64,000 nt of DNA from Bacillus cereus G9842 (GCF_000021305.1 NC_011775.1:62001-126000); one strand, 5' to 3'. Shown: positions 26,556-35,228, numbered from the stretch's first letter. The notes: generated by a model from the sequence alone, not told the origin. Made by a program: numbers and translations.

Positions 26556-26828
26556 TTATTTAACAGCTACTTTTAATTCTTTTCCGGCTTTGAAAGCAGG
26601 GACTTTTGAAGCGGCAATATGCATTTCTTCACCTGTTTGTGGGTTGCGTCCTGTACGTGCAGCGCGTTCACGTACTTCAAATGTTCCGAATCCGATTAGC
26701 TGTACTTTTTCACCATTCATAAGTGCCTCAGTAATAGTATCTAATACAGCTTGTGTTGCTGCAGAGGCATCTTTTTGAGTTAGTTCAGTATGCTCTGCTA
26801 CATGTTTAATTAATGCTGTCTTGTTCAT
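26556..26828 (-). CDS. hup: HU family DNA-binding protein
   Basis: A 90-residue protein, the usual HU length. [21 protein letters not shown], the [31 protein letters not shown] arm and the [11 protein letters not shown] end are diagnostic. HU bends DNA and helps replication and partition. AAGGAGTG fits ATG 26828; an upstream GTG is in frame but unnecessary. Its higher GC content than the neighbours fits a conserved chromosomal-type gene. Confidence 0.93.
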   Translation of the reverse strand: MNKTALIKHVAEHTELTQKDASAATQAVLDTITEALMNGEKVQLIGFGTFEVRERAARTGRNPQTGEEMHIAASKVPAFKAGKELKVAVK

Positions 26829-27004
26829 TTTACACACTCCTTAATAACTATACGAAAAGAAATTATAAAGGAATAAATAATATGCCGCAAGAGATATTTT
26901 AAAGAATCCATAAGAATTATGATTACATTTGTATATAAATATAAAACATGATAAATTTAAAGTAGGACTCAAAATAGATTCCTTAATCTAACTACCTATC
27001 TATT

Positions 27005-27048
27005 AAAAACACACACCCATTTATTTAATAAAGGTGTGTGTTTTTTTG
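27005..27048 (-). terminator. Terminator of the rap-phr operon
   Basis: AAACACACACC pairs with GGTGTGTGTTT; on the - strand it lies 120 nt after the peptide gene with a T tract. Confidence 0.65.
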
Positions 27049-27167
27049 TAATTTAAGTAGTAGGATAAAAGAAATGATAGCATATACAAAGTGGAACAAT
27101 ATAAATAGGGAAGAAATCATTCTTCCCTTTGAATTAGCATCTATTCTGTGTACATTAAAATAGGGTA

Positions 27168-27305
27168 TCAACCACCATGATCTCCATGTTCCATCATCAT
27201 AATAACAGGTGTCACTGATTCATTGTTGCCCTTGTCAGAGGAAATACCTGTTGTCAAAGTTAAAGCCGTTAAAACGCCCATTAATCCTAATACTAGTTTT
27301 TTCAT
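27168..27305 (-). CDS. phr: Phr-type signalling peptide precursor
   Basis: A 45-residue precursor: MKKLVLGLMGVLTALTLTTG is a secretion signal, then a hydrophilic stretch and the C-terminal end MMMEHGDHGG. Its ATG overlaps the rap stop codon (ATGA, 27302-27305), the classic rap-phr arrangement. Phr peptides are exported, trimmed and re-imported by Opp to inhibit the partner Rap. The active form is probably the last five or six residues (GDHGG), which recalls the GHTGG peptide reported for the pXO1 Rap BXA0205. The exact trimming is inference. Confidence 0.8.
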   Translation of the reverse strand: MKKLVLGLMGVLTALTLTTGISSDKGNNESVTPVIMMMEHGDHGG

Positions 27306-28396
27306 TTTAAAGACTCCCTTTCTTTGATTTTTTGTCTTGTCTTCGAGGCTAGATAAAAGTATTCACTTGATTTAATATGATTTCCTTCTTCATAGAATTT
27401 AACAGCCAGATACTCTTGGCTTTCTTCTATGTACTCATATAGTGATTCGTCTTCAAAGTAAGATATTCCTTCAAGTGCAGTCTTTTCTAAATCCCCTCCA
27501 GAGACATTTGAGATAAGGCATTTTAAAATTGCAAATAGGTGTTTGTATTCGCTATTTCCTAATTCAACACAAATACTATACCCTTTGTCAGCTAAATCTT
27601 TTGCAATATCAAGTTCATCTAACTTGTAATGCTCTCTAGCTTGCAAGAATAAAGCTTTATGGTGTCTAGGATTATAAGTAGTCACTTCAGATAAATATCT
27701 GATTGCTAATGGAGATAAGTTCTGACTAGAATACATATATCCTAAGTTATGTCTAACCATTAGGGTATACTTTTCTTCATCAAGCTTCTTGAAAATATCC
27801 ATTGCTTTAATAAGATGTTCTTCTGATAAAGCCCATTCTCTTAGCTTTGTACACGCAGTTCCTAGAAGGTTCTCGCAGAATCCAACATTTCGTTCATAAC
27901 TTTCATGTTTCTCAAAAATCTCTTTTGCCTTTGTAGTATATTTAACCGAGTTAAGTGCTTCGTATATGTCATAGTGGAAAGCGCCTAGCTTGTAGTAAAA
28001 CTCAGCTTTCTCAATTTCATCTGGGACTAATTCAAGCAGAGCTTCAGCTTTATCGAAATGCTCTTTTGCAATTGTGTAGTTACCAATACCAGAAGCATGA
28101 ATAGCTTTAAAGAAATGGTAGTAATAAGTTAAAAAGTTGTTTGTTGGAATCTCAAACGCTTCAACCTTATCAAAGCTATTTGCAGAGACACCTAAATTAT
28201 CTACAATGTATTGGAAGCGGAAGTCTAGAAGAGAGTAATATAATAGTAGATTCTGATCTTCTGTTATGTTATTTATCTTCTTATCAATCTCTTCCTTTAA
28301 CCTATGCGCTTGACCAATCCTTCTTGCACGGATTTCTATATACCATTCATTTAAAAGTTGTGTAATCTTCTCGTTCCCCTTAACTGAAACGTTCAT
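27302..28396 (-). CDS. rap: Rap-type aspartate phosphatase or regulator with TPR repeats
   Basis: A 364-residue protein. The N-terminal three-helix bundle includes EDQNLLLYYSLLDFRFQYI with E46 and Q48 at the place of the catalytic Glu/Gln pair in phosphatase-type Raps. Residues 95-360 are TPR repeats that form the peptide-binding site (FYYKLGAFHYDIYEALNSVKYTTKAKEIF, LGYMYSSQNLSPLAIRYLSEV). Raps remove phosphate from Spo0F or block DNA binding by response regulators, delaying sporulation or transfer. GAGGAGG precedes the ATG. Upstream 28397-28742 holds its promoter region and no other gene. Confidence 0.88.
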   Translation of the reverse strand: MNVSVKGNEKITQLLNEWYIEIRARRIGQAHRLKEEIDKKINNITEDQNLLLYYSLLDFRFQYIVDNLGVSANSFDKVEAFEIPTNNFLTYYYHFFKAIHASGIGNYTIAKEHFDKAEALLELVPDEIEKAEFYYKLGAFHYDIYEALNSVKYTTKAKEIFEKHESYERNVGFCENLLGTACTKLREWALSEEHLIKAMDIFKKLDEEKYTLMVRHNLGYMYSSQNLSPLAIRYLSEVTTYNPRHHKALFLQAREHYKLDELDIAKDLADKGYSICVELGNSEYKHLFAILKCLISNVSGGDLEKTALEGISYFEDESLYEYIEESQEYLAVKFYEEGNHIKSSEYFYLASKTRQKIKERESLK

Positions 28397-28742
28397 AGTA
28401 TCCTCCTCATCCCATATATATGTTATATCTTAATAAATATCATAACAGAAATTAGATAAGACTAAATCCATCATATACCATTTCTCAATAAAAAACAAAA
28501 AATTCAGTTAATTAGCGATAGTAGTCCTATTTATATATGTTTTAAGGGCTACCGTAAAATGATAACTACCAGATCTAATAAAAGTATAGTACAAAAAGGA
28601 AGACTTACTTAATTTTAATGTTTTATATGATTTAGTAAAATAGATGAATTTCACGATTTCATAGGATATAATTGGGGTTTGACCGAGATAGATGTATTAT
28701 CGGCTGAAACCCATTTATTATTTGTTAATAAGGAGCAGGTAA

Positions 28743-29156
28743 ATGATTGAAGACTTAAAGAGTAAAAAAGAATTTCATGAAGTAAAAAAACTAAAATATG
28801 AGCGTATTCATAAATTGTATTTTCCATTTTTGTGGGGTGTTGCATTAGTATATTTTCTTTATTTTATGTTTGTTGATAATTCGATATCATTATATATGGT
28901 TATTTCTTTCGTGATAGGCTTAATTTTATGGGGGTTAGGTTTATATATTATATATAAAATTGTTTATCATATTAGAGAAATTGAGAAAATAGTGGATTTT
29001 GAAGTGTTAAATACTATGGAAGAAAATGAGTTTTTAAGTTCAGGAAGAAAAGAGAGATATATTAAAGATTATAATGCAGCTAAAGATTCTCTCGAAAGAA
29101 TTACGATTTATGCTAAATTTATGCTTGAAGTTAAAGAGAGGCAAGAAGAATTATAG
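28743..29156 (+). CDS. Membrane protein with two helices and coiled tail
   Basis: A 137-residue protein. A charged N-terminus (DLKSKKEFHEVKKLKYERIHKL), two membrane helices (FPFLWGVALVYFLYFMFV and MVISFVIGLILWGLGLYII) and a helical cytoplasmic tail. AAGGAG precedes the ATG. A short upstream frame ends TAA directly at the ATG, which could couple translation. The family is unknown. Confidence 0.6.
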   Translation: MIEDLKSKKEFHEVKKLKYERIHKLYFPFLWGVALVYFLYFMFVDNSISLYMVISFVIGLILWGLGLYIIYKIVYHIREIEKIVDFEVLNTMEENEFLSSGRKERYIKDYNAAKDSLERITIYAKFMLEVKERQEEL

Positions 29157-29169
29157 GATGATTCTAATG

Positions 29170-29352
29170 TTTTGGGGATAAGATAGAGAATTGCTTTAAC
29201 TAATAAGGAGACTTATAATAAGTACATAAAACATTTAAATTTTAACTTACACCAATAAAAAACGTTCTTTTGGAACTATGATTCATAAAGGTATTTACCT
29301 TATGAGAATTAGGATCAAAAGGACGTTTTTTTATGTGGAAAATGGGAGGAAT
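29170..29352 (+). repeat. Duplicated promoter-leader module, copy 1
   Basis: Nearly identical to 30379-30569. It contains TTGCTT (29191-29196), a 17-bp spacer, TATAAT (29214-29219), 41 nt without G-rich sequence, and the leader hairpin 29261-29334 (AACGTTCTTTTGG arm, inner CATAAAGGTA stem, seven T). A ribosome binding site (GGGAGG) follows but no start codon, so this copy has no directly attached gene; the next gene starts 120 nt downstream. Confidence 0.8.
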
Positions 29353-29472
29353 AGATACTAATTGGATTTATATTAGCGTTTATGTAACCTGCTGAGTTAT
29401 TAAGATTAAGGGAGACATTAAAAAATTATTTTAGGAAACAACTTGAATTTTGTTAAGAGGAGAGGGATTGAA

Positions 29473-29682
29473 ATGATAGTTAAAAAGGCTGGTAGAAGAA
29501 GGGGCGGAGATTTATTCAGAAGTGTAAATAGTACTCAAGCACTTTCAGTATCCCATCAAACATATAGCTACAATTCTCCTAAAATAACATTAGAATGTGA
29601 AAAGTTATCTCAGATGGAGTTAAAAAAACTTAGTGGTGAAGTGAAAATTTATAAGCTAGTTGATAAAAATAATGATAAGTAA
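29473..29682 (+). CDS. Small basic hypothetical protein
   Basis: A 69-residue protein with a basic N-terminus (MIVKKAGRRRGGDLFRS) followed by a polar stretch and a helical end. GAGGAGAGG precedes the ATG. It lies 13 bp ahead of the next gene and so in one operon, driven by the copy-1 leader module. It may bind nucleic acid, judging by charge only. Confidence 0.5.
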   Translation: MIVKKAGRRRGGDLFRSVNSTQALSVSHQTYSYNSPKITLECEKLSQMELKKLSGEVKIYKLVDKNNDK

Positions 29683-29695
29683 GGGAGAATAGGAA

Positions 29696-30124
29696 ATGTA
29701 TAACAAGATCGTTGAATATGATGTTAAAAATCCTTTTGGAGACATGAATGAATACAAATTAATAAAAGAAATTGAACCCACAAAAAATGATTTGCTACAT
29801 AGCACTTTTATTATTAACGGGAAGACATACAGAGGACGTGCATGCTGTCCTGACGAGGGGATTCTTGCAGTTGAAGCAATTCAACTAATTGATAAACCAG
29901 AATACGATATAAGAAGTGTAGGTGGTTTAAAATGTCCGTATTGTCAGTTTGTAGAGGTGGATTCATTTGAATTAGATGAACATGAAGGTCCTACTACAGT
30001 GTGTGGATGTTGCAATTCAAGAATTATTTATGTAAGGAATGTAGTTATGAACACTTTAGGTGAATGTAAGGAAGTTATTTATTATTCATCTCCATTTAAA
30101 TTTAAAGAACCTATAAAATTTTGA
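29696..30124 (+). CDS. Hypothetical protein with zinc ribbon
   Basis: A 142-residue protein. CPYC at about residue 80 and CGCC at about 102 form a four-cysteine zinc ribbon. The first half is beta-rich with another Cys pair (RGRACCPDEG). No family is recognised. The strand order suggests a small nucleic-acid or protein binding module. Confidence 0.55.
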   Translation: MYNKIVEYDVKNPFGDMNEYKLIKEIEPTKNDLLHSTFIINGKTYRGRACCPDEGILAVEAIQLIDKPEYDIRSVGGLKCPYCQFVEVDSFELDEHEGPTTVCGCCNSRIIYVRNVVMNTLGECKEVIYYSSPFKFKEPIKF

Positions 30125-30151
30125 CATGTTAGTTTAAATATATTCCTATAT

Positions 30152-30265
30152 ATGATTATCCTGGGAGCATTATTAATATTCTCTCCTATGTTTATAACTA
30201 TTATGAAGACAGATATGCCCTGGTATATAATTCTATTAAATTCTTTGTTTTACCTAGCTATATAG
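30152..30265 (+). pseudogene. Probable remnant of a small membrane protein
   Basis: MIILGALLIFSPMFITIM... (37 residues, hydrophobic) ends at TAG. In another frame the hydrophobic sequence continues (IVVLVGSYFVFCEK), suggesting a frameshifted gene. No ribosome binding site is visible. It sits between the two duplicated leader modules. The rest of 30125-30574 is regulatory. Confidence 0.3.
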
Positions 30266-30378
30266 TAGTATTAGTAGGGTCATATTTTGTGTTTTGTGAA
30301 AAATAATTATAAATTATCATGAGGAATTAAATTCTTAACCGATTTTTTTTTAGAGGTTAAGGAGAGGGAAATGCCTAT

Positions 30379-30569
30379 ATTTTGGGATAAGATAGAGAAT
30401 TGCTTTAACTAATAAGGAGACTTATAATAAGTACATAAACATTTAAATTTTAATTTTAACTTACACCAATAAAAAACGTTCTTTTGGAACTATGAATCAT
30501 AAAGGTATTTACCTTATGAGAATTAGGACCAAAAGGACGTTTTTTTTTACGTAAAAAATGGGAGGAATA
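30379..30569 (+). repeat. Duplicated promoter-leader module, copy 2
   Basis: Direct repeat of 29170-29352 with the same promoter, G-poor leader and hairpin (30475-30542, eight T). Here GGGAGG is followed by the ATG of 30575. The 1.2-kb spacing encloses two genes and a remnant, so recombination between copies could delete them. Confidence 0.8.
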
Positions 30570-30574
30570 TATTA

Positions 30575-31558
30575 ATGTTAGGACTAAACAATAAAGGGAA
30601 TGCTACATTAGCAAGTAATAAGGATAACAGAAACGAGAAATATCATTTTGAATTTGCACCGGAATTAAATGATATCTGTTGTAATATAACCTCTCAATGT
30701 AGGTTAATATTAAAAAGAAATTTTACAGAATATCAAATTGATAATGTTTTAGTTCCAGAGATAAAGAAGAAATTTTGGAAGGTAGCACTTCAATATGGAA
30801 CAGGTGTGAGATTTTTAAGAAATAGGTTGGAATGTGGGAGATTAAATTATTTGAACAATGAGTTCGAAATTAATGCTTTTAAAAGTGAAGATTATATTAA
30901 GGACGGCATTTTAATTAGAGGAATAACTTATCATATAAGAATAGAAGAAAAACAAAGAATTCCATTTCAATTTACATGCAATCCTAAAGAAGATGATGTT
31001 ACTTGGACGAAGCTTACTAAACTATATAAAGACTGGTGTACTTCTTTTGATGTGCAAATGGTATCTGAGAATGAATTACGACGTATTAAAGAGAGTTTTT
31101 TATTTATGTATTTGGAGAAAGATCTTATTAACTTTATTTCAAAAATCTTTAAAGCGGATGAGATATCTGCCAATAATTTTTATAATTATATTACTTCTAT
31201 TGAGAATAAAAATGGATTATTTCTATCAGTAGATCATTTAAAACTATTAAATCAATTGAGAATTAAACTATATAATATGAAATTTGAATCTAAATTGAAA
31301 TATAATAAAGACTTAATGATATTTGAAAAGGTATGCTATGTGGATACCTATGCATTAAAAACATTAAAGGTATTTATTAAACAACATGTACCAACAATCG
31401 GATTAGCAATTGATTACGCCCATCAGATAGCATATATCTATGGTGAAGTATTAATCAATATAGAAAATGATGAACACGAAATTGTAGAGGATTTCTTCTT
31501 TTATTGGTTTTTTAAAATTAATAAAAGATATTTAAATAATAAAGTTATTGATTTATAG
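30575..31558 (+). CDS. Hypothetical protein
   Basis: A 327-residue basic, Lys/Asn-rich soluble protein. It contains the mixed region CCNITSQCRLILKRNFTEYQ and long helices (LKLLNQLRIKLYNMKFESKL). No motif or family is identified. It is expressed from leader copy 2 and ends at a strong terminator. Confidence 0.6.
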   Translation: MLGLNNKGNATLASNKDNRNEKYHFEFAPELNDICCNITSQCRLILKRNFTEYQIDNVLVPEIKKKFWKVALQYGTGVRFLRNRLECGRLNYLNNEFEINAFKSEDYIKDGILIRGITYHIRIEEKQRIPFQFTCNPKEDDVTWTKLTKLYKDWCTSFDVQMVSENELRRIKESFLFMYLEKDLINFISKIFKADEISANNFYNYITSIENKNGLFLSVDHLKLLNQLRIKLYNMKFESKLKYNKDLMIFEKVCYVDTYALKTLKVFIKQHVPTIGLAIDYAHQIAYIYGEVLINIENDEHEIVEDFFFYWFFKINKRYLNNKVIDL

Positions 31559-31563
31559 TATAA

Positions 31564-31604
31564 AAAAGCAACTGCACTAAATAAAGTGCAGTTGCTTTTT
31601 TTAT
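31564..31604 (+). terminator. Intrinsic terminator after 31558
   Basis: AAAGCAACTGCACT pairs with AGTGCAGTTGCTTT, followed by seven T. Confidence 0.85.
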
Positions 31605-31707
31605 TAGTAAATAAATTTTTAGAGTAGGCAGAACATAACGGTATATGGAAATCTATCTAAAAATATTTTTCTCTATTTTATATAAGGAATGCTTTGTATA
31701 AAGACTA

Positions 31708-31736
31708 TTAAAATCTAAGAGTAAGATGGGTATAAT
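31708..31736 (+). promoter_or_regulatory. TTAAAA-17-TATAAT promoter for 31772
   Basis: CTATTAAAA (-35 hexamer TTAAAA 31708-31713), a 17-bp spacer ending ATGGG, and TATAAT (31731-31736) then ACG. One of four near-identical promoters in the window. Confidence 0.65.
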
Positions 31737-31771
31737 ACGCAATATAATTCATTTGAAAGAGGTTGAGATGT

Positions 31772-32173
31772 ATGGAAAGTGAAGAACAAAACGTAGAATT
31801 AAAAAAGGAGATTTTCTCATTACTTTCTTCCTTTGAGGGGGATTTTGTTCATAATGTTAACATTTCTGGTTGGGATCTACGGGAGATAGATAAAACTGTT
31901 TTATTAAATAAGATACGAAATAACATATTTAATTTTTATTTCAGTATAAGTGACGAGTATGTATCACTTGTAATTGACTTGAATCCCGAAAGAGATTTTG
32001 ATATTTTTCGTTCACCAGACTATCCAGAAGGAGAAATTTTCGAGTTGCATTTTCCTTATGAAATGACATTGAAATTAATAAATTTATATGCATTTGCTAC
32101 AAAAGAAGAGGAAGAATCTGCAGTGTTAGCCGCCAATAAATCCACCATCTATAAAGAGTTTTTTGAGTTGTAA
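31772..32173 (+). CDS. Hypothetical protein
   Basis: A 133-residue acidic protein. The start is ATG 31772, 9 nt after GAGG; the ATG at 31768 is out of frame. It resembles a two-part alpha/beta protein (SGWDLREIDKTVLLNKIR, YVSLVIDLNPERDFDIFRS, EIFELHFPYEMTLKLI). The function is unknown. Confidence 0.6.
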   Translation: MESEEQNVELKKEIFSLLSSFEGDFVHNVNISGWDLREIDKTVLLNKIRNNIFNFYFSISDEYVSLVIDLNPERDFDIFRSPDYPEGEIFELHFPYEMTLKLINLYAFATKEEEESAVLAANKSTIYKEFFEL

Positions 32174-32234
32174 ATTGAAGTTCTAATTTCCAAACCATTT
32201 ATAATTAAATTATTTAATTTTGGAGTGAAAAATT

Positions 32235-32969
32235 TTGAATCCAATGTTCCGATCTAATGCCATTTATAATTCTTTTGCATTTGACTCGTTTATGACCATA
32301 AAATCTACAATTATTAAAACTTGTTTTCTATTAACATTACTGCTAGGAACTGCAACTTGTATTTCTACATATTTTCCAATGTTATCAATGAACATCGAAC
32401 TCTTAATATGTTTGGTTATTATAGGGGTTATCATTATCTTAATAACAAATTTTTACCCCAAGTTTTCAATTGTATCAGCTCCTTCAATTTCAATAATCCA
32501 GGGTATATTAGTAGGTGCAATATCTCTAAGATATGCATTAATTTCATGGGATTTTATATTTACTGCAGCAGTAGGAACCTGCGCAATTGTATTTTCAGTT
32601 TCATTTCTATATATAACAAAAATCATTAAGGTTAGTCATAAATTAATATCTATAATATCTACACTTACGTCTGGCGTTTTAATATTCTATATGCTCATAT
32701 GGGTTTTAAAATTGTTTGGAGTATCATTACCTTATTTGCATGAAGCGAATCCATTAACACTTGTTTTCACACTAGTTATTGTTCTTGTTGCAACTTTAAC
32801 TTTATTAGCTGATTTTCGATATATAGAGTATATGGCGGAACATAACTTAGCAAAGCATATGGAATGGTATGCAGCATTGTCATTGTTAGTTACAATAGTA
32901 TGGTTATACGTGGAATTACTACGCTTAAGTAGAATTGTGTATTTAATTTTGATTGGTCGTCAGCATTAG
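32235..32969 (+). CDS. Bax inhibitor-1/YccA-like membrane protein
   Basis: A 244-residue protein starting at TTG 32235 after GGAG. The opening NPMFRSNAIYNSF...MTIKSTIIKTCFLLTLLL is the conserved N-terminus of the BaxI/YccA family. Seven hydrophobic helices follow. The family is linked to membrane ion leak and protease control; Bacillus has the calcium-leak relative YetJ. This member has a short C-terminus. It is transcribed with or after 31772. Confidence 0.7.
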   Translation: MNPMFRSNAIYNSFAFDSFMTIKSTIIKTCFLLTLLLGTATCISTYFPMLSMNIELLICLVIIGVIIILITNFYPKFSIVSAPSISIIQGILVGAISLRYALISWDFIFTAAVGTCAIVFSVSFLYITKIIKVSHKLISIISTLTSGVLIFYMLIWVLKLFGVSLPYLHEANPLTLVFTLVIVLVATLTLLADFRYIEYMAEHNLAKHMEWYAALSLLVTIVWLYVELLRLSRIVYLILIGRQH

Positions 32970-33029
32970 ATATTGATACAATTATTTAACTTTATATAAG
33001 ATTCAATCCAATTGTTTTAAAAATCGTTA

Positions 33030-33058
33030 TTAAAATATTGATACGAGATGGTTATAAT
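33030..33058 (+). promoter_or_regulatory. TTAAAA-17-TATAAT promoter for 33094
   Basis: TTAAAA 33030-33035, spacer of 17 ending GATGGT, TATAAT 33053-33058. Confidence 0.65.
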
Positions 33059-33093
33059 ATAAAATATATTTTCGAGAAAGGGGGATAAAATAT

Positions 33094-33342
33094 ATGATTA
33101 CTTTTATTACTATTTGTGCATACATGTGTGTTACAGTATTATCCTGTGGTGGGGTACTAGCGATATATAACCGAAAAAAGAGTAAATATGCTGAAAAGAA
33201 TGATGATAAGCTGAGTATGAGAGCATACGATATAAATGTAAATTTTGGTATGAAAATGATGTTTACAGGTGTATTAGCCATGGGGTTTTTGTTCGTGGGT
33301 ACTTTAGTAGTGTGCCTCCAAGGAAGTTTTATCTATATATAA
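33094..33342 (+). CDS. Small membrane protein
   Basis: An 82-residue protein with two membrane helices (ITFITICAYMCVTVLSCGGVLAIY and MKMMFTGVLAMGFLFVGTLVVCL) and a charged loop. The ribosome binding site is AAAGGGGG. The family is unknown. Confidence 0.6.
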   Translation: MITFITICAYMCVTVLSCGGVLAIYNRKKSKYAEKNDDKLSMRAYDINVNFGMKMMFTGVLAMGFLFVGTLVVCLQGSFIYI

Positions 33343-33377
33343 AAGTGAGATATTAATATTTACTCCTATACATTACT

Positions 33378-33406
33378 ATGACATTTTTATTTGCTTATGG
33401 TATACT
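33378..33406 (+). promoter_or_regulatory. Possible antisense RNA promoter
   Basis: ATGACA, a 17-bp spacer and TATACT (33401-33406) point towards the 3' end of the - strand small basic protein gene, and no + strand gene follows. A transcript starting near 33413 would overlap the end of that mRNA. Confidence 0.45.
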
Positions 33407-33458
33407 TGCTTTAGAGATACAAGAGTATTACAGCTTAAATTTTTGCATATAATAAAGA

Positions 33459-33479
33459 CGAGGTGTTACCAGCACCTCG
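33459..33479 (-). terminator. Hairpin at the 3' end of the 33522 transcript
   Basis: CGAGGTG (33459-33465) pairs with CACCTCG (33473-33479); read on the - strand it is followed by TCTTTATTAT. Confidence 0.5.
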
Positions 33480-33521
33480 CCAATAGTAACTAATATACCG
33501 AAGGGTGGACTTAGTTGCTAA

Positions 33522-33704
33522 TTATTTATTCTTTCGTTTAGACTTGTCCCGCATTTGCTTCCCACGGCGCTGCAGGGCAGGTCTTCTACGTTTTTTACTA
33601 CGTTTTGTACTAAGTTTCTGGACTAACTTATTAGCACATCCAGTAGCAAGTACAGTTAAAAATACTTTCAAAGTATCTTGAAGTAGTTGTAGTAGAATTT
33701 CCAT
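33522..33704 (-). CDS. Small membrane-anchored basic protein, type I toxin candidate
   Basis: A 60-residue protein. An N-terminal hydrophobic helix (LLQLLQDTLKVFLTVLATGC) is followed by an extremely basic tail (KRSKKRRRPALQRRGKQMRD). A very strong AAGGAGGTGA lies 7 nt before the ATG and an extended -10 (TGGTATAAT) about 80 nt further upstream, giving a long leader. This architecture, with a possible antisense promoter at its 3' side, resembles Bacillus type I toxins such as TxpA or BsrG, although the sequence is not the same. A nucleic-acid binding role is the alternative. Confidence 0.5.
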   Translation of the reverse strand: MEILLQLLQDTLKVFLTVLATGCANKLVQKLSTKRSKKRRRPALQRRGKQMRDKSKRKNK

Positions 33705-33964
33705 ATAGAGTCACCTCCTTCCCCTGAAAAATCGAGAAAGGATGCAACGTCCTACCCTACAATATTTAGTTACAATAGATATATTATACCATGATATTCC
33801 TTCCCAAAACTATAAAAATCCCATTCTATATATGTAATTGAATTAATGAAATGAATTTACAAAAGCTCAAACTAAAGGAATTTGATATGATTTAAATATG
33901 TTTTTTTTATGTTATATGCTTTTGGATTTGAAGTGAAAAACTCATATATAGAAGGAGTATAAAT

Positions 33965-34522
33965 ATGAAAAATATAAATGATCATGAATTAATACAAAGA
34001 AATAAGGCTGTATTTTTAGATAGGGATGGAGTCATTAACGAGATTTTATCCGATAAGGTGAAATTTGTTAATGCCCCAGAGGACGTCTATCTTCTCCCTG
34101 GAACTGCAGATGCAATTGCAAGTTTTAGAGAGAAAGGGTACATGATTTTTGTCGTTACAAATCAAGCTGGTGTGAGTTTGGGTTACATGAGCCATACTCT
34201 ATTAAATACTATCCATAATCACTTAGAGAAAGAACTATTAAAAGTAAATGCGAACGCAGTTATAAAAGAAATAATGTCTTGCACTCATAATTTAAATGCC
34301 AACTGTAATTGTAGAAAGCCCAATGCAGGAATGCTTATAACATTGGCCGAGAAGTATAACATTTCTTTAGATGATAGTTATATGATTGGTGATCGTGAGT
34401 CGGACATAGATGCAGGCATTAAAGCAGGTACAAAAACCATACTTATTACTCAACAAATAATGGAAACAAAAGCGGATGAGCAATACTATACTTTATTAGA
34501 AGCTTCATCACATATTATATAA
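33965..34522 (+). CDS. HAD-IIIA phosphatase, GmhB/HisB-like
   Basis: A 185-residue protein. AVFLDRDGVIN carries the catalytic DxD (D19, D21), VVTNQAG the second motif, and YMIGDRESDIDAGIKAGTKTILI the metal-binding motif. The zinc loop CTHNLNANCNCRKP is typical of D-glycero-D-manno-heptose 1,7-bisphosphate and histidinol phosphatases. GAAGGAG precedes the ATG. On a plasmid it may serve an unknown sugar or repair pathway; no partner genes of heptose synthesis are adjacent. Confidence 0.82.
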   Translation: MKNINDHELIQRNKAVFLDRDGVINEILSDKVKFVNAPEDVYLLPGTADAIASFREKGYMIFVVTNQAGVSLGYMSHTLLNTIHNHLEKELLKVNANAVIKEIMSCTHNLNANCNCRKPNAGMLITLAEKYNISLDDSYMIGDRESDIDAGIKAGTKTILITQQIMETKADEQYYTLLEASSHII

Positions 34523-34525
34523 GCG

Positions 34526-34577
34526 GAACCATAAGTTTGCTGGATTTTTATAGCAAGCTTATGGTTCTTATTTTTTG
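34526..34577 (+). terminator. Intrinsic terminator after 34522
   Basis: GAACCATAAGTTTGCT pairs with AGCAAGCTTATGGTTC, with T residues after it. Confidence 0.75.
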
Positions 34578-34629
34578 TATATCTACTACATGTTACTAGA
34601 ATTATATGGGGAAATATAAGAAATCACTA

Positions 34630-34707
34630 TTAAAATCTATAATGTTAATGGATATAATACGATAATATCCCCCCCTTAATGTACTCCTGTTTTTATAAAC
34701 AGGAGTA
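34630..34707 (+). promoter_or_regulatory. TTAAAA-17-TATAAT promoter and leader hairpin for 34766
   Basis: TTAAAA 34630-34635, 17-bp spacer, TATAAT 34653-34658 then ACG. After 23 nt comes a perfect 11-bp hairpin (TACTCCTGTTT, 34682-34692, with 34697-34707) and TTTGATTT. Confidence 0.65.
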
Positions 34708-34765
34708 TTTGATTTGATTAATATAGTTACCAATAGAAGAATAATGGAAAGAGGGTAGTAATTTG

Positions 34766-35191
34766 ATGAATAAAAGATGGAAGATTATAAGTTTGATAGT
34801 TACTATTATGATTTTAAGTATTAGCTTTTTTATGATAAACAGTCAGAGTGATGTAAAAGCTAAGCAAAAGAATGCTCCAGATGACATTATTTCAATTAAA
34901 GAACTAGATGAGAAAAAATATGAAAATGATACGTATGTTTATTTCTTTAAACCAGATTGTAAGTTCTGTAAACAAGCGAATGATGATATCTACAAGGCAG
35001 CTAAAGATACAAATGTAAATTTAAATCGTGTGGATCTGTCCAAAAAAGAAAACGAAAGGCTTTGGGATGATCATCTAATTGGTGGTACACCAACTATAAT
35101 CCATTTTAATCGTGGAGAAGAAGTAGAAAGAATACAGGGTGCAATGCCTTATGAAACTTATAAAAAATTCTTTAAGTATAGAATTGATTAA
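34766..35191 (+). CDS. Membrane-anchored thioredoxin-like protein
   Basis: A 141-residue protein. An N-terminal membrane anchor (IISLIVTIMILSISFFMI) precedes a thioredoxin fold with FFKPDCKFCKQA (CxxC) and the cis-proline loop GGTPTIIHF. It should act in the extracytoplasmic space, for example in disulfide exchange, like BdbA or bacteriocin accessory thioredoxins. GAGGG lies before ATG 34766 (an adjacent TTG is possible). Its substrate could be one of the secreted cysteine-bearing proteins here, which is inference. Confidence 0.75.
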   Translation: MNKRWKIISLIVTIMILSISFFMINSQSDVKAKQKNAPDDIISIKELDEKKYENDTYVYFFKPDCKFCKQANDDIYKAAKDTNVNLNRVDLSKKENERLWDDHLIGGTPTIIHFNRGEEVERIQGAMPYETYKKFFKYRID

Positions 35192-35228
35192 TTTTTATTT
35201 AACTAACAGTCTATAGTAAACATAATTG

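Noticed and set aside
26545..26778. A + strand frame opposite HU
   Set aside because: It is the antisense shadow of the conserved hup gene.
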